Under the pieces are notes generated by a model. The model saw only the letters and a program-made list of their open reading frames with translations. It had not been told where the DNA came from and did not search any database. From NCBI GenBank assembly GCA_036154155.1, contig JAYZLP010000023.1:1-64000 (forward strand): DNA of 64,000 nt, read 5' to 3'. Source of the DNA: MGIIb-O5 sp036154155 (GTDB lineage: Archaea; Thermoplasmatota; Poseidoniia; Poseidoniales; Thalassarchaeaceae). How positions within the stretch are numbered: position 1 is the stretch's first letter; every line of letters begins with the position of its first letter. Shown in pieces: positions 59,721-64,000 of this stretch. Made by a program: the position numbers and the translations under genes.

Positions 59721-61925
59721 GTGTCGGATGGTGAATATGTCACTATTTTCATGGCTTGGCCATATGTCAATGCCCCGTTACACCTAGGGCACGTGGCAGG
59801 AAATTGCCTTCCAGCCGATATTCAATACAGATACGAGAGAGCGAGGGGAAGAAGGGTTCTGATGTGCAGTGGTTCGGATGAGCATGGAACCCCAATTACA
59901 CTTACCGCCGAGCAACTGGGAGTTTCCCCCCAGGAAATTGTTGATGAATACCATGAGATGGCCCTCAAGTCGCTAAATGACCTAGGTTGCTCGTGGTCGA
60001 ATAATATAGACAGCAGAGGCGTTGAGTTTGGTGGGGCCCTATACAATAGAACATCTGATATTAGGCATAAGGAGCTTGTCAGAGAGGTCTTCACCGACTT
60101 GTTAGGCTCAAACATGCTCTCCAAGCAGACCATGGAACAGTATTGCTCGATTTCTGGGGATGTAGTAAGGTTCCTTCCGGATAGATACGTCGAAGGAACA
60201 TGTCCCGTATGCGAGGCTTCTGAGGCCAGGGGGGATCAATGCGACGAATGCGGTTCTACATATGAGGCTCATGAGCTGATTAGTCCAGTATCGAAATTGG
60301 ATCCGGAGGCTTCAATCGAGGTCAGAGATACTGATCACCTATTTTTCAGACTGGATATGTTCCAAGATAGCCTTGAGTCGCATGCAGCCTTGAGGAATAC
60401 TGTTTGGAAGCCAAATGTCCGTTCCATGACAAAAAACTGGCTAGATATGGGCCTCAGGCCAAGAGCCGTTACTAGGGATATAGACTGGGGAATCGAGCTC
60501 CCTATGGATGGCGATGAATGGTCCTCAAAGAGGGTTTACGTTTGGTTTGAGGCCGTTCAGGGATACTACACATGCGCAAGGATTTGGTCCGAAAGGTTCG
60601 CTAATGCTAACGGCCACCCAGATGGTGACTCCGCTTGGGAGAGATGGTGGAAGGTCTCGGATGATGGCCAGTCCCCGAAACACATCTACTTCATGGGTAA
60701 GGACAACATTCCATTCCATACTGTAATATGGCCTGCAATTATCATGGGAATCAACTCTACTCGCTCAGAACTCCCTATATCCCACATAGGAGAACCCGGG
60801 GATATGGCGTTAGAATACAATGTTTCTTCGAATGAGTATCTGATGCTTCAGGGCGGCCAGTTCAGCAAAAGCAGAAAGCATGCAGTTTGGCTGCCCTCAT
60901 TCCTGGAGAAGTATGATGCAGACTCATTGAGGTACTACCTTTCAATAAACATGCCAGAGACCCATGATACTGACTTCAGATGGGAGGATTTTGTTGACAG
61001 GGTAAATAATGAGTTAATTGGCACATATGGGAACTTTGTTCACAGAGTAATGACATTGAGCCACAGACTAACTGATGAAGGCTCAAACCCACTATCCGAA
61101 TTCGACGATCCCGGATCACACGCTAAAATTATTGAAGACTCAATGAGTATAATTGAGTCAGCTATTTCCTCAATGGAGAGGCAGAGATTCAAGGAGGCCC
61201 TGAGGTCTATAATGGGCATAGCACAAATTGGTAATGTGCTACTACAGAACGCAGCCCCGTGGAAATTTATGAATTCCGAAGAGTCTGAAGATCGTACAAA
61301 ATCACTATCTTCCCTCGCAATGGCATGGAGGCTATGCAGGACTCTCTCAATACTTACAAGACCATTCATGCCTTTCCAGTCAGAGAAATTATGGGCGATG
61401 CTAGGAGAAACTGCAGATATAGACTCAATGCTCTGGGATGATTCCCTCGATACTGAATGTAGCCTGTTGTGGAACCCCGAAAAACCACAACCATTGTTCT
61501 CTAGGCTAGATTTAGACGAAATAATCGCAGACGAGATGTCCATTGTTGACGACAGTAACGTCAATGACCCGGAGCACGTCCCGGGGGATGGAGATGATTA
61601 CATAGAGTTCGAAGATTTCCTCAAGGTCCAAATGAGAACTGGCAAAATCACATCTGTAGAGGACCATCCCAATGCAGATAAGCTACTGGTAATCAAAATC
61701 GAAGATGGTCCGGGAACTTCAAGAACGGTTTGTGCTGGTCTGAAGGGAATATACCAGGAGTCCGATTTACTAGGTCTTAATGTGGTGTACGTCGCCAATC
61801 TCGCACCCAGGGAATTAAGGGGGGTCCTCTCTGAGGGAATGATACTCGCGGCTGATGACGGCGATGGCAATGTGAGACTCCTTACTCCTGATGGGGAGAT
61901 TACACCTGGATCCACTGTCAGATAG
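59721..61925 (+). CDS. metG: Methionine--tRNA ligase
   Basis: The 734-residue class I enzyme charges tRNA-Met. It has the HIGH motif as HLGH in APLHLGHVAGN, zinc knuckles (CPVCEASE then CDECGS), and QFSKSRK in the KMSKS position. A C-terminal OB-fold tRNA-binding domain (LKVQMRTGKITSVEDHPNADKL) is fused, as in many MetRS. GTG 59721 is my start. The end overlaps the convergent Tsr3 gene by 8 bp. Confidence 0.95.
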   Translation: MSDGEYVTIFMAWPYVNAPLHLGHVAGNCLPADIQYRYERARGRRVLMCSGSDEHGTPITLTAEQLGVSPQEIVDEYHEMALKSLNDLGCSWSNNIDSRGVEFGGALYNRTSDIRHKELVREVFTDLLGSNMLSKQTMEQYCSISGDVVRFLPDRYVEGTCPVCEASEARGDQCDECGSTYEAHELISPVSKLDPEASIEVRDTDHLFFRLDMFQDSLESHAALRNTVWKPNVRSMTKNWLDMGLRPRAVTRDIDWGIELPMDGDEWSSKRVYVWFEAVQGYYTCARIWSERFANANGHPDGDSAWERWWKVSDDGQSPKHIYFMGKDNIPFHTVIWPAIIMGINSTRSELPISHIGEPGDMALEYNVSSNEYLMLQGGQFSKSRKHAVWLPSFLEKYDADSLRYYLSINMPETHDTDFRWEDFVDRVNNELIGTYGNFVHRVMTLSHRLTDEGSNPLSEFDDPGSHAKIIEDSMSIIESAISSMERQRFKEALRSIMGIAQIGNVLLQNAAPWKFMNSEESEDRTKSLSSLAMAWRLCRTLSILTRPFMPFQSEKLWAMLGETADIDSMLWDDSLDTECSLLWNPEKPQPLFSRLDLDEIIADEMSIVDDSNVNDPEHVPGDGDDYIEFEDFLKVQMRTGKITSVEDHPNADKLLVIKIEDGPGTSRTVCAGLKGIYQESDLLGLNVVYVANLAPRELRGVLSEGMILAADDGDGNVRLLTPDGEITPGSTVR

Positions 61926-62478
61926 TGGGCCTATCGAAGAACTCCCACTGTATTTCGGATAGCTCTTCATTGCTTTTAGCGTCCCTGTACGCAATCAAAG
62001 GCTCAATGTTCAGATTGAAGAAGTTGTCTCCGTATGGGAATGATGAGAGAATTATTCTAGCTTGCTCTTCCCTCCCAAGTATGAACAATGAGGCAGCAAA
62101 GGCCTCGGACGTGGATAGCCTCCCTGGCTTACCCCATGATACGGGGTTTGCAGCTAATAGTACTGGCAGCGTCCTCCCTTCTAGCCTAGTGTGTCTGCTA
62201 ATGGCCTCCAGTGACTCCTCAATCCTCTTCCACGAGCAGTCCAATGCGACGATTGACCCCCCTCTATCAATGGACTTTTTATCATCCGGCCCCATCAATT
62301 TTCCACTACTCGGATCAAGAAGAAAACCTCTCTTTGGCGCCCTACGGATATCAAAGTGCAATATGGCGTCTCCAGCCTTTGCCATTCTCCTGGCACTGCA
62401 TTTGCGCGGGTCATCTTGATCCAGGTGGACCACATGTAATGGGACTGAGTCATCAATCGCCCTTGCTGAGGAACTCAT
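61918..62478 (-). CDS. tsr3: 16S rRNA aminocarboxypropyltransferase Tsr3
   Basis: The 186-residue protein matches Tsr3/DUF367: LHVVHLDQDDPRKCSARRMA, VALDCSWKRI and LLAANPVSWGKPGRLST, then GDNFFNLN. In eukaryotes and archaea it transfers the acp group from SAM to a modified pseudouridine in helix 31 of small-subunit rRNA. ATG 62478 is chosen; it overlaps the end of the MBF1 gene by 26 bp, so the two are probably cotranscribed. Confidence 0.9.
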   Translation of the reverse strand: MSSSARAIDDSVPLHVVHLDQDDPRKCSARRMAKAGDAILHFDIRRAPKRGFLLDPSSGKLMGPDDKKSIDRGGSIVALDCSWKRIEESLEAISRHTRLEGRTLPVLLAANPVSWGKPGRLSTSEAFAASLFILGREEQARIILSSFPYGDNFFNLNIEPLIAYRDAKSNEELSEIQWEFFDRPTI

Positions 62479-62941
62479 CCAATGCATCTCCTATTGTCAT
62501 TCCACGACCGCTTGGTACGTTCACTGCTCGTTCCATATCTTCTTCTGCCTCTACAAGTAGTGTAATGCCAAGCGCCTTCTCAATTTTCATAGCAATTGAG
62601 TCGGATGGTACAATTCCACTCTCGACCTTCTGAATATCGTTTAATCTGACGTTTATCCTCTTTGCTAGCTCCCTTTGTTCCCAGCCCTTGGATACTCTGG
62701 CCTTCCTTACTCTGAGGTGAAAATCAGGTGCAACTTCCTTCTCAGGCTTCTTTGACATCGGCCTATCGATTTGCTTTTTCGATTTAGACCGGGATATTGA
62801 TGCCTCTTTAGGTACATATCTCTCGAGAACTAGCATTTCGTTGGATTCAATGCAACGTGAGCAGCATCTCAACCTAGCTCCTGAAACCTCCGCCAACAGG
62901 GTCGTGACGCGATCCGTGCCGCACATCTCACACGTCCCCAT
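62453..62941 (-). CDS. mbf1: MBF1-type transcription factor with N-terminal zinc ribbon
   Basis: The 162-residue protein starts with a Cys4 ribbon (CEMCGTD, CCSRCIES), then a basic linker, then a HTH_3 domain (RVRKARVSKGWEQRELAKRI, VRLNDIQKVESG). This is the layout of archaeal multiprotein-bridging-factor 1. In archaea MBF1 is linked to translation as well as transcription. ATG 62941 gives the ribbon start. It is divergent from PAN (73-bp gap). Confidence 0.9.
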   Translation of the reverse strand: MGTCEMCGTDRVTTLLAEVSGARLRCCSRCIESNEMLVLERYVPKEASISRSKSKKQIDRPMSKKPEKEVAPDFHLRVRKARVSKGWEQRELAKRINVRLNDIQKVESGIVPSDSIAMKIEKALGITLLVEAEEDMERAVNVPSGRGMTIGDALDEFLSKGD

Positions 62942-63014
62942 GACACTCACTAGGGCACATACATCATATGGATTGGGGTGAAAGTATGAAATCTGTATGC
63001 CCTGCCACGGACTC

Positions 63015-64000
63015 ATGGCATCCGAGTCCGATAGCCAACCCAAGGACGTTCAGGAGTCCCTGAAATCCTCAGTTAGGAGGCTTCAGTCGGAGATGAGAGA
63101 GTTGTCAGAATCGGCCCACCAGTTGCTAACTGAGAAAATGGTCCTTGAGAACGAGGTTTCGCAGGTCAAGAAGAGGGCGAGCAGGCTCGAAGAAGAAATT
63201 AGGAATCTGAGATCGCCTCCAATGATTGTTGGATATATCCAGGACGTTACTGATGAGGGGGCAATAGTAAGGAGCTCCAACGGGACCGTTTTTCTCGTCT
63301 CCGTCAATAATAGGATAGACTCTTCCAGACTAGTATCTGGTGCGAGGGTGGCTTTGAATCAGGATACCCTTTCTGTAATTGAGATTCTAGATGATTCATG
63401 GGATCCTCTTGTAGTTACTGCTGAGATTATCGATAGGCCAGACGTGACATTTGATGACATAGGGGGGCTTGACGAACAGATTTCCAAGCTCAAGGAGACC
63501 GTCGAGTTATCGTTCAGAAATCCTGAGGCTTTCAGAAGATTCGGTATTGAACCCCCGAAGGGGATACTCCTTACAGGAAGTCCGGGAACTGGTAAAACTC
63601 TACTCGCCAAAGCTGTCGCCAATTCAACCGATGCCGTCTTCCTGGGCATCGTTGCATCTGAACTAGCACAGAAGTATATCGGTGAAGGAGGCAGGCTCGT
63701 TAGAGAGCTATTCGATCTCGCTCGAAATAGAGCGCCAGCTATCGTATTTATTGATGAGTTGGATGCCATAGGATCCAAGAGGCTCGATACGGCCACGTCG
63801 GGTGACAGAGAGGTTCAGAGAACACTGATGCAACTACTCGCCGAGCTTGATGGATTCGAATCTCTGGAGAATGTAAAGGTGATAGCAGCTACTAACAGGC
63901 CGGAATTATTGGATGAGGCCCTACTTCGCCCAGGTAGGTTCGATAGGGTCGTCGAGGTTCCTATGCCCGATGAAGAGGCACGGCTCGCAATTTTGGGCGT
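63015..64000 (+). CDS. pan: Proteasome-activating nucleotidase PAN (3' partial)
   Basis: The frame runs from ATG 63015 off the window end, with 328 residues visible. It has an N-terminal coiled coil (residues about 10-65), an OB domain (MIVGYIQDVTDEGAIV), then an AAA+ domain with Walker A SPGTGKTLLAKA, Walker B IVFIDELDAIGSKR and the second region of homology TNRPELLDEALLRPGRFDR. PAN unfolds substrates and opens the 20S gate. PsmA is at 29546-30253. The C-terminal HbYX motif would be beyond the window. Confidence 0.93.
   Translation, partial: MASESDSQPKDVQESLKSSVRRLQSEMRELSESAHQLLTEKMVLENEVSQVKKRASRLEEEIRNLRSPPMIVGYIQDVTDEGAIVRSSNGTVFLVSVNNRIDSSRLVSGARVALNQDTLSVIEILDDSWDPLVVTAEIIDRPDVTFDDIGGLDEQISKLKETVELSFRNPEAFRRFGIEPPKGILLTGSPGTGKTLLAKAVANSTDAVFLGIVASELAQKYIGEGGRLVRELFDLARNRAPAIVFIDELDAIGSKRLDTATSGDREVQRTLMQLLAELDGFESLENVKVIAATNRPELLDEALLRPGRFDRVVEVPMPDEEARLAILG

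Noticed and set aside
1..64000. tRNA genes
   Set aside because: I scanned intergenic gaps for the T-loop GGTTCRANNC pattern; the only similar strings lie inside coding frames. A covariance-model search would settle it.

Overview
The window looks like the chromosome of a mesophilic archaeon. The information-processing genes are archaeal in type: aIF5A, EF-2 with a diphthamide site, exosome Rrp4/Rrp41/Rrp42, L37Ae, prefoldin beta, KEOPS Pcc1, proteasome alpha and PAN, SRP54, RfcL, PriS, TiaS, Dph6, TrmY, Tsr3 and an MBF1-type regulator. Aspartate-rich thrombospondin-type-3 repeats, a PGF-CTERM tail, futalosine-pathway genes and moderate GC suggest Thermoplasmatota, most likely marine group II (Poseidoniales). 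That placement is inference; there is no rRNA gene here to test it. Genes are very tightly packed. Many overlap by 1-35 bp, GTG/TTG starts are common, no gap exceeds 300 bp, and I found no tRNA, rRNA, CRISPR array, insertion sequence or prophage.

Layout. 1-3210: 3' part of a giant surface protein with an exact 105-bp tandem repeat and a PGF-CTERM signal. 3.2-8.1 kb: aIF5A, an OPT transporter, an EamA transporter and SurE. 8.1-17.2 kb: TrmY/SRP54, a membrane protein, TrkA/TrkH potassium uptake, RfcL and GlyRS. 17.4-22.7 kb: an Lhr-type helicase of about 1760 aa. 22.7-27.3 kb: an archaeosortase, a GmhA/GmhB-like pair, TiaS and small or RecA-like proteins. 27.3-35 kb: PurB, Dph6, then the archaeal proteasome/exosome superoperon (PsmA, SBDS, Rrp4, Rrp41, Rrp42, L37Ae, Pcc1, prefoldin beta). 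35-41 kb: Nudix and TPR proteins, a UbiD-family decarboxylase, S12-S7-EF-2. 41-44 kb: isopentenyl phosphate kinase and an IPP isomerase fused to a prenyl diphosphate synthase. 44-52 kb: KptA, thiolase, CoaBC, ProRS, split transketolase. 52-55.5 kb: MqnE, MqnA and MqnD for futalosine menaquinone synthesis, with a half-length deoxyhypusine-hydroxylase-like HEAT protein. 55.5-64 kb: PriS, two odd low-complexity proteins, a CNNM/CBS protein, MetRS, Tsr3, MBF1 and PAN (cut by the window end).

Functional links. The archaeosortase could process the PGF-CTERM protein at the left edge. Dph6 acts on EF-2, and the HEAT protein may act on aIF5A, so two translation factors and candidate modifying enzymes share the window. 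The isoprenoid genes could feed both archaeal lipids and the menaquinone side chain, and the UbiD-family enzyme could belong to either route. The most unusual item is the 159-residue DOHH-like protein at 54097-54576. It carries exactly one pair of the His-Glu metal-binding motifs that eukaryotic deoxyhypusine hydroxylase carries twice.
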